A stretch of 64,000 nucleotides of DNA from Metabacillus flavus. GTDB taxonomy: Bacteria > Bacillota > Bacilli > Bacillales > Bacillaceae. The number at the start of each line of letters is the position of its first letter. The first letter of the stretch is position 1. The notes beneath the pieces are model-generated. The model was not told where the DNA came from. It saw nothing but the letters and a program-made list of their open reading frames with translations, and did not search any database. This document shows positions 20,395 to 31,956 of this stretch, in pieces. A program made the translations under genes and the position numbers. Where the stretch lies: the NCBI RefSeq assembly GCF_018283675.1, contig NZ_JAGVRK010000001.1:1736001-1800000 (forward strand), written 5' to 3'.

Positions 20395-21491
20395 AGCGAT
20401 TGCTTATACTTGAAGATGGAACGGTTTTTACAGGAAAAGGCTTTGGAAGCGAACGGGAATCAATTGGAGAAATCGTGTTCAACACCGGAATGACCGGTTA
20501 TCAGGAGATTCTGTCTGACCCATCCTATTGCGGTCAGATTGTAACGATGACCTACCCCCTGATTGGTAATTACGGAATCAACCGAGATGATTTTGAAACC
20601 ATTACTCCATTTACCGGAGGATTCATTGTGAAAGAGCATGCGGTCCATCCGTCTAACTGGAGAAGCGAATATTCGCTTGATGAATACTTGAAGATGAAAA
20701 ATATTCCCGGCCTTTCCGGAATTGATACAAGAAAGCTGACAAGAATCATCCGCAGTCACGGCACACTGAAAGGCGCGCTTTGCTCAGGCGAATCCGATCC
20801 TCAAGCAATTTTAGAGAAGCTAAGAGCTGTACGCCTCCCCGTGAACCAGGTGGAAAGAGTATCAGCGAAAACGCCTTACGCAAGCCCGGGCAGAGGAAGA
20901 AGAGTCGTGCTTGTCGATTATGGCATGAAGCACGGCATCTTAAGAGAATTGAACAAAAGGCATTGCGATGTGGTGGTTGTGCCATTTGATGCATCTGCAG
21001 AAGAGATCCTTCAGCTGAATCCAGATGGCCTTATGCTTTCAAACGGCCCTGGTGATCCAAAGGATGTACCGGAAGGCATTGAAATGATCAGGGGTGTTCT
21101 GGGGAAAGTCCCTTTATTCGGAATTTGCCTCGGTCATCAGCTTTTTGCTCTGGCATGCGGAGCGGATACCGAAAAAATGAAATTCGGACACAGGGGCTCC
21201 AATCACCCGGTAAAGGATCTGGAAACCGGTAAAGTAGCCATCACTTCTCAAAACCATGGCTACACAGTCAGAGAAAGTTCACTCGGACAAACGGAATTAT
21301 CTGTTACTCATATAGCTTTAAACGACCGCACAATTGAAGGCTTGAAGCATAATCAGCACGCTGCCTTTACGGTGCAGTATCACCCGGAGGCATCACCGGG
21401 ACCAGAAGATGCGAACGGGTTGTTTGACCAATTCATGGAACTGATTGAAACTGCAGGAAAGGCAGGGAACAAACTATGCCAAAACGTGTAG
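20391..21491 (+). CDS. pyrAA: Pyrimidine-specific carbamoyl phosphate synthase, small (glutaminase) subunit
   Basis: This subunit releases ammonia from glutamine for the large subunit. The 366-residue protein has the N-terminal CPSase small domain (1-150, [18 protein letters not shown]) and a class I amidotransferase domain with GICLGHQ, giving a catalytic triad Cys246, His331 and Glu333 ([11 protein letters not shown]). Its place within the pyr operon identifies it as the pyrimidine isoform rather than the arginine one. It overlaps pyrC by 4 bases and pyrAB by 16. Confidence 0.97.
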
Positions 21492-24400
21492 ATATTAAAA
21501 AAATACTTGTGATCGGTTCTGGACCGATTGTCATTGGACAGGCAGCAGAATTTGACTATGCAGGCACTCAGGCGTGCATCGCCCTTAAAGAAGAAGGCTA
21601 TGAAGTGGTTCTCGTCAACTCTAATCCTGCTACAATCATGACAGATACGGAAATCGCCGATCAGGTTTATATCGAACCTTTGACAGCAGAATTCGTCAGC
21701 AACATCATCCGCAAGGAAAGACCGGATGCCCTCGTGCCGACGCTTGGCGGGCAGACTGGACTGAATCTAGCGGTTGAACTGGCTGAGTCAGGTGTTCTGG
21801 AAGAGTGCGGCGTGGAAATACTCGGAACGAGTCTTGAGGCCATTCAAAAGGCAGAGGACCGTGACCTGTTCCGCAGATTAATGAATGAGCTGAACGAGCC
21901 GGTCCCGGATAGTGAAATCGTTCATACGGTTGATGAGGCCTTCGCATTTGCTGAAGTAATAGGATATCCGATTATCGTCCGCCCTGCATTTACCCTTGGC
22001 GGCACAGGCGGGGGCATTTGCAGCAATGATGAAGAACTGGCTGAGATCGTAGCCTACGGGTTAAAGGCAAGTCCAGTTACCCAATGCCTTCTTGAAAAAA
22101 GCATCGCAGGCTTTAAGGAAATCGAATATGAAGTAATGAGGGACAGCGGAGACCATGCTATCGTCGTCTGTAACATGGAGAACTTTGATCCTGTCGGAAT
22201 CCACACTGGGGACAGTATAGTAGTGGCGCCTTCACAGACGCTAAGCGACCGGGAATATCAGCTGTTAAGAAATGTCTCGCTTAAAATTATCAGGGCCCTT
22301 GGAATAGAAGGCGGCTGCAACGTTCAGCTCGCACTCGATCCAGACAGCTTTCAATATTACATTATCGAAGTCAACCCGAGGGTAAGCCGGTCATCTGCTC
22401 TTGCTTCTAAGGCGACAGGCTATCCGATTGCGAAACTGGCAGCGAAAATCGCCGTGGGTCTTACACTCGATGAAATGATGAACCCGGTTACCGGTAAAAC
22501 TTACGCCTGCTTTGAACCGGCATTGGATTATATCGTTACGAAGATTCCGCGCTGGCCATTTGATAAATTCGAATCTGCCAACAGATGGCTCGGTACGCAA
22601 ATGAAGGCTACAGGTGAAGTAATGGCGATCGGGAGAACATTCGAAGAATCGCTGCTGAAGGCCGTCCGTTCACTCGAAGCAGATGTCCATCATCTTGAAT
22701 TGAAGAGTGCAGCAGAGCTTGACGACCTTCATATCGAAAAAAGAATCCGCAAAGCGGGAGATGAGCGTCTTTTTTATCTCGCCGAAGCACTGCGGAGGGG
22801 AGTTTCAGCAGAAACACTGCACGAGTGGAGCAGGATTGATTTATTTTTCCTTAATAAGCTAACCGGAATTATTGCTCTCGAAAAGCATATAGCGAACCAC
22901 CCATATGATTTAGAGATTCTTTACGAAGCCAAAGCAAATGGCTTCTCTGATCTGGCGATAGCAAATTTATGGTCATCCGATGAAAGAGAAATCTATGAGC
23001 TCAGAAAACAATCGGGACTTCTCCCTGTTTATAAAATGGTGGACACGTGTGCAGCGGAATTTGAATCGTCCACACCGTATTTCTACGGTACGTATGAAGA
23101 TGAAAATGAGTCAGCTGTTACATCGAAGGAGAGCGTTCTTGTTCTTGGCTCCGGTCCGATCCGCATCGGTCAGGGAGTAGAGTTTGATTATGCGACAGTT
23201 CACTCCGTATGGGCGATAAAAGAGGCTGGGTATGAGGCAATTATTATTAACAATAATCCAGAGACAGTTTCAACAGATTTCAGCATCTCAGATAAGCTTT
23301 ACTTCGAGCCGCTCACTGCAGAAGATGTCATGCATGTAATTGAACTTGAAAAACCAATCGGCGTGGTCGTGCAGTTTGGCGGCCAGACTGCCATTAATCT
23401 CGCGGATGAGCTATCTGCCCGCGGTGTTGAAATTCTTGGAACCTCATTGGAAGACCTGGATCGGGCGGAAAACCGGGACAAGTTTGAGCAAACAATCAAT
23501 ACACTTGGGATTCCTCAGCCCCTTGGAAAAACAGCTGTATCGGCAAGTGAAGCAGCGGTTATTGCGCATGACATTGGCTACCCCGTTCTTGTCCGGCCTT
23601 CCTATGTATTAGGGGGACGAGCGATGGAAATTGTCTATCGGGAGGAAGAATTGCTTCATTACATGGAGAATGCGGTGAAAGTAAATCCAGCTCATCCCGT
23701 CCTGATTGATAAATACTTAACGGGCAAGGAAATTGAAGTGGATGCGATCTCTGACGGGGAGACGATTGTGATACCGGGGATTATGGAGCATATTGAAAGA
23801 GCCGGTGTCCATTCCGGAGACTCGATTGCGGTATATCCGCCTCAAACCCTTTCGGATGACTGCAAAACCAAAATCATTGAGCATACGATCGCTCTCGCGA
23901 AAGGACTGAATATCTCCGGACTCCTGAATATCCAGTTTGTTATTTATAAAGATGATGTGTTCGTCCTGGAAGTAAACCCAAGGTCAAGCAGGACGGTCCC
24001 GTTTTTAAGCAAAATTACCGGTGTTCCAATGGCGAACCTTGCAACGAAGGTGGTTTTGGGGCACAAGCTAAAAGACATGGGGTATGAAACCGGCTTGATA
24101 GAAGAGAAGGCTGGTGTATATGTAAAAGTTCCTGTATTCTCTTTTGCGAAACTAAGGATGGTCGACATTACCCTGGGACCTGAAATGAAATCCACTGGGG
24201 AAGTAATGGGCAAAGATGTCACCCTTGAAAAGGCTTTGTATAAGGGTTTGGTTGCATCCGGGATTCAAATTCATAAATATGGATCTGTTCTTCTGACCGT
24301 AGCGGATAAAGACAAAACGGAAGGGCTGGAAATCGCAAGACGCTTTAACCGAATCGGCTACCAGATCCTCGCGACAAGCGGCACAGCTGAATACCTGAGG

Positions 24401-24681
24401 GAAGCGGGCATCCCTTCAAAAATAGTCAATAAAATCAGTGAGCAGCCCAATCTTCTGGATGTGATCCGGAACGGAGAAGCCCAATTTGTCATCAACACGT
24501 TGACAAGAGGAAAACAGCCGGCAAGAGACGGTTTCAAAATCCGCCGTGAATCCGTTGAAAATGGTGTACCATGCCTGACATCACTTGATACAGCTAAAGC
24601 GATATTAAGGGTTCTAGAATCGATGAGTTTTTCGACTGAAGCCATGCAGGAGCTGAATCCCAGACGGGAGGCTGTTCATTC

Positions 24682-24685
<4 letters not shown>
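21476..24685 (+). CDS. pyrAB: Pyrimidine-specific carbamoyl phosphate synthase, large subunit
   Basis: The large subunit makes carbamoyl phosphate from bicarbonate, ammonia and two ATP. The 1069-residue protein shows the internal duplication of two ATP-grasp halves: [20 protein letters not shown] near 8 and [20 protein letters not shown] near 554. Each half has its own metal and ATP motifs ([20 protein letters not shown] in the first, [20 protein letters not shown] in the second). The C-terminal MGS-like allosteric domain covers about 930-1069 ([15 protein letters not shown]). Full length; overlaps pyrK by four bases. Confidence 0.98.
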
Positions 24686-27074
<2,389 letters not shown>

Positions 27075-27078
<4 letters not shown>

Positions 27079-27716
27079 AAGAGAAAATTGCAAAGTCACT
27101 GCTTGAAATAGGGGCGGTCACACTGAAGCCAAACGAGCCGTTTACATGGTCAAGCGGCATGCTTTCCCCTATTTACTGCGATAATCGTTTAACTCTGTCT
27201 TTTCCGGAAATACGCAGTGAGATTGCAAAAGGTCTGTCACGTCTGATCCAGATGAATTATCCGGATGCAACGCTGATTGCTGGAACGGCAACGGCTGGGA
27301 TTGCCCATGCAGCGCTTGTCAGTGATATTCTCGGACTGCCGATGTGCTATGTGCGAGGAAGTGCCAAAGGACACGGCAAAGGAAACATGATTGAGGGAAG
27401 AGCTGGAGAGAACGACCGGGCAGTAGTCATTGAAGACCTGATTTCAACCGGCGGAAGCTCCATTCATACCGTCAAAGCGCTCCGTGAAGCAGGAGCGGAT
27501 GTATTGGGTGTTGCTGCTATTTTCACCTATGAGTTTGACGCAGCCGATCAGAACTTCAGCGAAGAGCTGATTTCATACCGGACACTGACAGACTATTCGA
27601 CTCTCATTCAGATCGCCAGGCAGGAAAACCGTATTAAAGAAAAGGATCTTAAAAAGCTTGAGCTATGGAGAAAGAATCCTTCCTCCATTGAATGGAGAGC
27701 GGAAACCTCTGTCTGA
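27075..27716 (+). CDS. pyrE: Orotate phosphoribosyltransferase
   Basis: PyrE makes orotidine 5'-phosphate from orotate and PRPP. The 213-residue type I phosphoribosyltransferase contains FTWSSGMLSPIYCDNRLTLS near 23, RGSAKGHGKGNMIEG (flexible loop) and the PRPP motif AVVIEDLISTGGSSIHTVKA. The ATG overlaps the pyrF stop. It is the last gene of the operon. No terminator is evident before the next promoter, so pyr transcripts may run into the cobalamin riboswitch. Confidence 0.97.
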
Positions 27717-27731
27717 ATAGAAAGATTTGTC

Positions 27732-27761
27732 TTGCAATTGCGAAACCTATTATGCTATAAA
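27732..27761 (+). promoter_or_regulatory. Promoter of the metE transcript
   Basis: TTGCAA (27732-27737) and TATAAA (27756-27761) are 18 bases apart. The -10 box is preceded by TGC, an extended -10 element. It lies just after pyrE and before the cobalamin riboswitch. Confidence 0.7.
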
Positions 27762-27789
27762 AGATACTATCAATTTCATATTGTAGAGG

Positions 27790-27960
27790 AATACCAGGTA
27801 CCGCTTTTAGCGGTTTAATAGGGAATCCGGTTATAATCCGGAGCTGTCCCCGCAACTGTATGTGCTGACGATCCTGCTAAAAAGCCACTGTCATAATGGA
27901 CGGGAAGGCGCAGGAAAGACTGAAGCATAAGCCAGGAGACCTGCCTGTATTCCTTGGAGT
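27790..27960 (+). promoter_or_regulatory. Cobalamin (adenosylcobalamin) riboswitch upstream of metE
   Basis: Conserved segments of the B12 riboswitch appear in order: GGGAATCCGGT near 27820, GAGCTGTCCCCGCAACTGTA, GCCACTGTC near 27884, and the B12 box AGCCAGGAGACCTGCC at 27930-27945. The aptamer is followed by two terminator-like hairpins before metE. B12 would shut off this cobalamin-independent enzyme, which implies a B12-dependent MetH elsewhere in the genome. Confidence 0.95.
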
Positions 27961-27988
27961 TTTCTGTCTTCGGGGGGTGAGATGCGGA

Positions 27989-28039
27989 AACGATCATGAT
28001 ACATACTTTTCTATTTGATGTTTTTCATCGATCGTTTTT
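27989..28039 (+). terminator. First hairpin of the metE leader expression platform
   Basis: AACGATCATGA (27989-27999) pairs with TCATCGATCGTT (28025-28036, one bulged C), and TTTTT overlaps the end of the stem. This is a candidate riboswitch-controlled terminator. Confidence 0.7.
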
Positions 28040-28110
28040 GACTGGACCGAGTCAGACCTGTTTATGCCAATGTAGGCGAACCAGGGAGATGAGGATCAGT
28101 CTTTTTTTTT
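28040..28110 (+). terminator. Second hairpin of the metE leader, with a T9 tract
   Basis: GACTG (28040-28044) pairs with CAGTC (28097-28101). A nested arm (CCTG with CAGG, and GCC with GGC) fills the interior, and a run of T follows to 28110. It is a stronger terminator than the first. Two terminators in tandem suggest tight off-state control. Confidence 0.65.
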
Positions 28111-28133
28111 ATTACGAAAGGAGAGAGGCTCGA

Positions 28134-30380
28134 ATGAAGAAGGTGAAAAGCAGCAATCAAGGATATCCGCGTTTAGGACAGAATAGAGAATGGAAAAGGG
28201 TGCTTGAGTCTTATTGGAAAAAAGAGATAAGCGAATCACTTTTCCTGGAGAAAATGAAGGAACTTCGGATCGGGAATGTCCGCAAGCAAACAGATGCCGG
28301 CATTGACCTTATACCGGTCGGTGATTTTACCTTGTATGATCAAATGCTTGATATGGCCTGGATGTTTAACCTGATTCCTGAAAGGCACCGAACAGAAAAC
28401 CCTGCCTCCATTGACTGCTATTTTTCCATGGCAAGGGGGTCGAAGAGCGCAACAGCGTGCGCGATGACGAAGTGGTTTGATACGAATTACCATTATCTCG
28501 TACCAGAGTGGGAAGGCTCAGAGCCGAAGCTCAATTTCAATAAACCACTTGACCATTATCTTGAAGCAAAAGAATGGGCAGATGGAAAACCTGTCATCAT
28601 TGGTCCTTATACATTTATCAGGCTTTCCAAGGGCTATGAATCTCTTGAAAAGGCTGCAGAGAAGCTGCTGCCTCTATATGCTCAACTTCTCCAGCAGCTG
28701 GAAGAACACGGTGCGCAAATTGCTCAAGTGGATGAACCGGCCTTTGTTTATGAAGAAACATCCGAAGATTTCCCGATTATTCAGTCCATGTATTCATATT
28801 TGGACGGAAAAGTGAGCAGCCTTAAGATTTGCATACAAACTTATTTTGAATCTCCGGACGCTTACCAGCAGTTAATGACCTTGCCTGTCAGCGGATGGGG
28901 TTTTGATTTTACAAGAGGAAATACGATTGACTTAATGAAAAAGCATGGGTTCCCGGCAGATAAATTTTTGGCAGCGGGGATTATAGACGGGCGAAACATA
29001 TGGCGGGCTAAAGGTACGGAATCACTAAAACTAGTGGAGTTTTTGCAAAAGAAAATCAAGCCTTGCGAGCTATGGATCCAGCCCTCCTGCAGCCTCATTC
29101 ATGTACCAGAGACAAAAGAAGGTGAAGTCAGCCTTCCAGCAGGTGTTTATAACAGTCTGTCTTTCGCAAAAGAAAAACTTGCGGAATGCGTCCTCCTAGC
29201 AGGAAGCATCGATTTGGAAGCCAAAAATAGAATTCTTGAATGGGATCAGGCCTATCAGGAATTAACAAAATATCGGAAATCTGAAAATCTCTCTGATAAG
29301 GTTCAATCCTTTAAGAGGAAGCAGGCATTTTCAGAGAGAGAGGAAATTCAAAGAAAAGCATTTCAGCTCCCATTGCTTCCGTTGACAACAATCGGGAGTT
29401 TTCCGCAGACGAAAGAGGTGAGAAAGCAGAGGAAGAGATTCCGGGACGGCCTTCTTTCAAAACAGGAATATGATGCGTTTGTTAAAAGGGAAACAAAGCG
29501 GTGGATTGGGATTCAGGAGGAAGCAGGCCTGGACGTTCTCGTACATGGAGAATTCGAGCGGAATGATATGGTTGAGTACTTCGGTGAAAACCTTGATGGA
29601 TTCGCATTTACAAAGCATGGATGGGTCCAGTCTTACGGCTCCAGAGGGGTAAAGCCACCCATCATTTTCGGGGACATCGGCTGGAGAGGATCCATCACAT
29701 CTGAGCTTGCTTCGTACTCCCAATCTCTGACGGATAAGCCTGTAAAAGGGATGCTGACCGGCCCGGTGACGATTCTGAACTGGTCCTTCCCGCGTGATGA
29801 TCAAAGCAGTGAAGTTCTTGCAAGCTTTATTGCAGCTGCTCTAAGAAAAGAAGTGCTTGAGCTTGAAAAAGCAGGCATCCGCATGATTCAAATAGATGAG
29901 CCGGCGTTTAGAGAGGGTCTTCCGCTTAAGAAAAGCAAACAGGCGGCTTATACAGAATGGGCAGTCAATGCATTCAGAGCGACTCATTGGGATGTGCAGG
30001 CGGATACGCAAATTCACACCCATATGTGCTACAGCGAGTTTTCAGAAATGATGGACGCAATATCCGATATGGATGCTGACGTCATTTCCATTGAAACGTC
30101 AAGGGGCGGCGGCGAGAACATCAGCACGTTTAAAGAATTCAGCTATGATAAAATGATTGGTCTTGGTGTGTATGATATACACAGCCCTCGAATCCCTGCA
30201 GCCGCTGAAATGGAGAAGGTGATTGAACAGTGCCTTACAGTTCTGCCGGCCGGCCGGTTTTGGATTAATCCGGACTGCGGTCTGAAAACCAGATCTGAAG
30301 AGGAAGCCATACAGTCCCTCAGCAATATGGCGGAAGCTGCGTTCAATATAAGAGATAAACATACGATTCCAACTGTTTAA
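28134..30380 (+). CDS. metE: Cobalamin-independent methionine synthase
   Basis: MetE methylates homocysteine with 5-methyltetrahydropteroyltri-L-glutamate. The 748-residue protein has the duplicated barrel: an N-terminal half (GYPRLGQNREWKRVLE at 9-24) and a catalytic C-terminal half from about 420 (LPLTTIGSFPQTKEVR). Zinc ligands are His630, Cys632 (THMCYSEF), Glu654 and Cys715 (NPDCGLKTR). Start choice: ATG 28134 follows AAAGGAGAGAGG; the 46-residue upstream extension lies in the riboswitch terminators. The gene is not at this place in B. subtilis, so this block is an insertion relative to that order. Confidence 0.97.
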   Translation: MKKVKSSNQGYPRLGQNREWKRVLESYWKKEISESLFLEKMKELRIGNVRKQTDAGIDLIPVGDFTLYDQMLDMAWMFNLIPERHRTENPASIDCYFSMARGSKSATACAMTKWFDTNYHYLVPEWEGSEPKLNFNKPLDHYLEAKEWADGKPVIIGPYTFIRLSKGYESLEKAAEKLLPLYAQLLQQLEEHGAQIAQVDEPAFVYEETSEDFPIIQSMYSYLDGKVSSLKICIQTYFESPDAYQQLMTLPVSGWGFDFTRGNTIDLMKKHGFPADKFLAAGIIDGRNIWRAKGTESLKLVEFLQKKIKPCELWIQPSCSLIHVPETKEGEVSLPAGVYNSLSFAKEKLAECVLLAGSIDLEAKNRILEWDQAYQELTKYRKSENLSDKVQSFKRKQAFSEREEIQRKAFQLPLLPLTTIGSFPQTKEVRKQRKRFRDGLLSKQEYDAFVKRETKRWIGIQEEAGLDVLVHGEFERNDMVEYFGENLDGFAFTKHGWVQSYGSRGVKPPIIFGDIGWRGSITSELASYSQSLTDKPVKGMLTGPVTILNWSFPRDDQSSEVLASFIAAALRKEVLELEKAGIRMIQIDEPAFREGLPLKKSKQAAYTEWAVNAFRATHWDVQADTQIHTHMCYSEFSEMMDAISDMDADVISIETSRGGGENISTFKEFSYDKMIGLGVYDIHSPRIPAAAEMEKVIEQCLTVLPAGRFWINPDCGLKTRSEEEAIQSLSNMAEAAFNIRDKHTIPTV

Positions 30381-30392
30381 CAGGTTAGGCCT

Positions 30393-30420
30393 CCTTTTAT
30401 TATTGAAGGGGGTTTCCTTT
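30393..30420 (+). terminator. Possible terminator after metE
   Basis: CCTCCTT can pair with AAGGGGG (one G-U pair) around a T/A-rich loop, followed by TTTCCTTTT. The T-tract is interrupted, so efficiency is uncertain. Confidence 0.5.
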
Positions 30421-30440
30421 TGCCGAAATTGAGAAAAACA

Positions 30441-30470
30441 TTGGAACGATCTGTCAACCTCCCTTATAAT
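30441..30470 (+). promoter_or_regulatory. Probable promoter of the histidine kinase gene
   Basis: TTGGAA (30441-30446) and a perfect TATAAT (30465-30470) are 18 bases apart. TGTCAAC inside the spacer resembles a Spo0A box (TGTCRAA), which may be chance. Confidence 0.6.
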
Positions 30471-30504
30471 GGGAAATGATGAATCATGTAAGCTGGAGGA
30501 AGAA

Positions 30505-31707
30505 ATGAAAGAATTCGGGGATCAAAAAGAACTTTTATATTATAAAAGGCTAATAGATTCGATTCCTTTCGCTTTTGAGTTTAAGGATCCTGAATCAGGC
30601 AGATTTTATCAGCATCAGCCTGCTGCTGAACAAAAAGGCTGGTTTACCATTACATCTTTAGAAGGAGAGCTGCTGGAAAAGCTGGAAGAGAAGCTTGCTC
30701 CGCTGGCTGATTTGATACCGCATCATCTAGTCATTACAGATGCTGATGGAAAAATTACACTGTGCAACAGGCAGTCGGCTGCCGATCTAAAGGTCGATCG
30801 TGAAGCAATGATCGGAAAACATATCAGGGAGCTGCTCAGAATTCCTGATCAGCAAATTGCCATTTTGGAAACGCTTCAGACCGGGCAGGCGATCCGCAAT
30901 CGGGAATTGTGGGACCGCAATTATGGGATTGTTAATACATATATCATACGAAGGCACGATGGGAGTATCAGTAGAGTAGCAGGAGTATTTCATTTCCTGA
31001 ATAACTTAAAGGATGCTGAAAAAATGGCGATGTCAGGGAGAATTGCAGCAGGGATCGCTCATGAAATTAGAAATCCCCTTACAACTGTCCGGGGTTATCT
31101 GCAGCTGCTCAGCGGCCAGCTCGGTCCAGATATGAACCGGCTGTTTTCTGCTTTGCTTATTCCTGAGATAGATCGTGCGAACGGCATTATTACGGATTTT
31201 TTGAGGTTATCGAAAACGGAGGCACTGCCATTTGAGAATCTTTATGTGTCAGATTTTCTCAAGAATTATTTAGGAAAGTTTCTCCACAGTGAAGCGTTCC
31301 TTCATGACACCGATCTTACGATTGATTGCAGAAAGATACTGCCTGAAACGGCGATCCCCGGAAACAAGGAGGAGCTTCTGCAAGTATTTATGAATTTGTT
31401 TGCTAACGCCCGTCAGGCAAAGCGCAGGAATAAAAAATTAAAAGTTGAAGTGAGAGCCGCCATATACGGGGATGTGGTGCAAATTTCTTTTTCGGATAAC
31501 GGGAGCGGGATTGAGCCTGAGGTTCTCGTTCATATATTCGATCCATTTTATACCACGAAGGATGATGGAACAGGGCTGGGTCTCTCTATTTCAAGAAAGA
31601 TCATTGAAAATCATCATGGTGAACTTCGGGTTGTAAGCACTAAGGAAGGGACATCCTTTTACATGGAATTCCCTATTGCATTAACTGAACCAAATGAAGA
31701 CAGATAA
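30505..31707 (+). CDS. Cytosolic PAS-domain sensor histidine kinase, sporulation-kinase type
   Basis: The 400-residue protein has no transmembrane helix. It contains a short N-terminal region (1-65), a PAS domain (about 66-165, HHLVITDADGKITLCNRQSA), a dimerisation/phosphoacceptor helix with GIAHEIRNPLTTVRGYLQLL, placing the phosphorylated His at 186, and an ATPase domain with the N box (NLFANARQAKRR), DNGSGIEP and GTGLGLSIS. The H-box flavour is that of the KinA-KinE kinases that feed the Spo0A phosphorelay. Start choice: CTGGAGGAAG precedes ATG 30505. No response regulator gene is adjacent, as is usual for sporulation kinases. The signal and exact Kin identity are not known. Confidence 0.85.
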   Translation: MKEFGDQKELLYYKRLIDSIPFAFEFKDPESGRFYQHQPAAEQKGWFTITSLEGELLEKLEEKLAPLADLIPHHLVITDADGKITLCNRQSAADLKVDREAMIGKHIRELLRIPDQQIAILETLQTGQAIRNRELWDRNYGIVNTYIIRRHDGSISRVAGVFHFLNNLKDAEKMAMSGRIAAGIAHEIRNPLTTVRGYLQLLSGQLGPDMNRLFSALLIPEIDRANGIITDFLRLSKTEALPFENLYVSDFLKNYLGKFLHSEAFLHDTDLTIDCRKILPETAIPGNKEELLQVFMNLFANARQAKRRNKKLKVEVRAAIYGDVVQISFSDNGSGIEPEVLVHIFDPFYTTKDDGTGLGLSISRKIIENHHGELRVVSTKEGTSFYMEFPIALTEPNEDR

Positions 31708-31753
31708 TGCAAAACCGGCAAGGCCGAATAGAAGAAAACTAAGATGAAACAAT

Positions 31754-31784
31754 AGGACCGTTTGATTTTCAGGAACGGTCCTTT
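31754..31784. terminator. Terminator between the kinase gene and the convergent minus-strand genes
   Basis: A perfect 9-base stem (AGGACCGTT against AACGGTCCT) ends in TTT on the plus strand. On the minus strand the flanking bases are not T-rich, so it mainly serves the kinase. Confidence 0.75.
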
Positions 31785-31794
31785 CCAAAATGGT

Positions 31795-31956
31795 TCAATA
31801 CAATAAGCCGCCAGCAGCAAATAATCTAAAGCCCCCTGCTGCGGTTATTCTTATTTCATTCAGCTCCTCTTTGCTCCATTTTAAAGAGAAGGAAAAGGAA
31901 AAGCCGATTGCTGCCATCATAAAACCAATCAGTGACAAGAACGCTTTACCAATCAT
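31795..31956 (-). CDS. Small membrane protein of 53 residues, unknown function
   Basis: The minus-strand ORF starts at ATG 31956-31954, preceded by GGGAGG, and overlaps the stop of the DUF71 gene as ATGA, which signals translational coupling. The product starts MIGKAFLSLIGFMMAAIGFS, one hydrophobic helix (about 5-25), followed by a polar stretch KWSKEELNEIR and a second glycine/alanine-rich hydrophobic end (AAGGFRLFAAGGLLY). I do not recognise the family. The coupling and ribosome binding site support a real gene; conservation was not tested. Confidence 0.55.
   Translation of the reverse strand: MIGKAFLSLIGFMMAAIGFSFSFSLKWSKEELNEIRITAAGGFRLFAAGGLLY

Noticed and set aside
29457-29804. Minus-strand frames inside metE and elsewhere over 100 residues (for example 33678-34259)
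   Set aside because: They lie wholly opposite conserved genes, lack ribosome binding sites and match no family I know.
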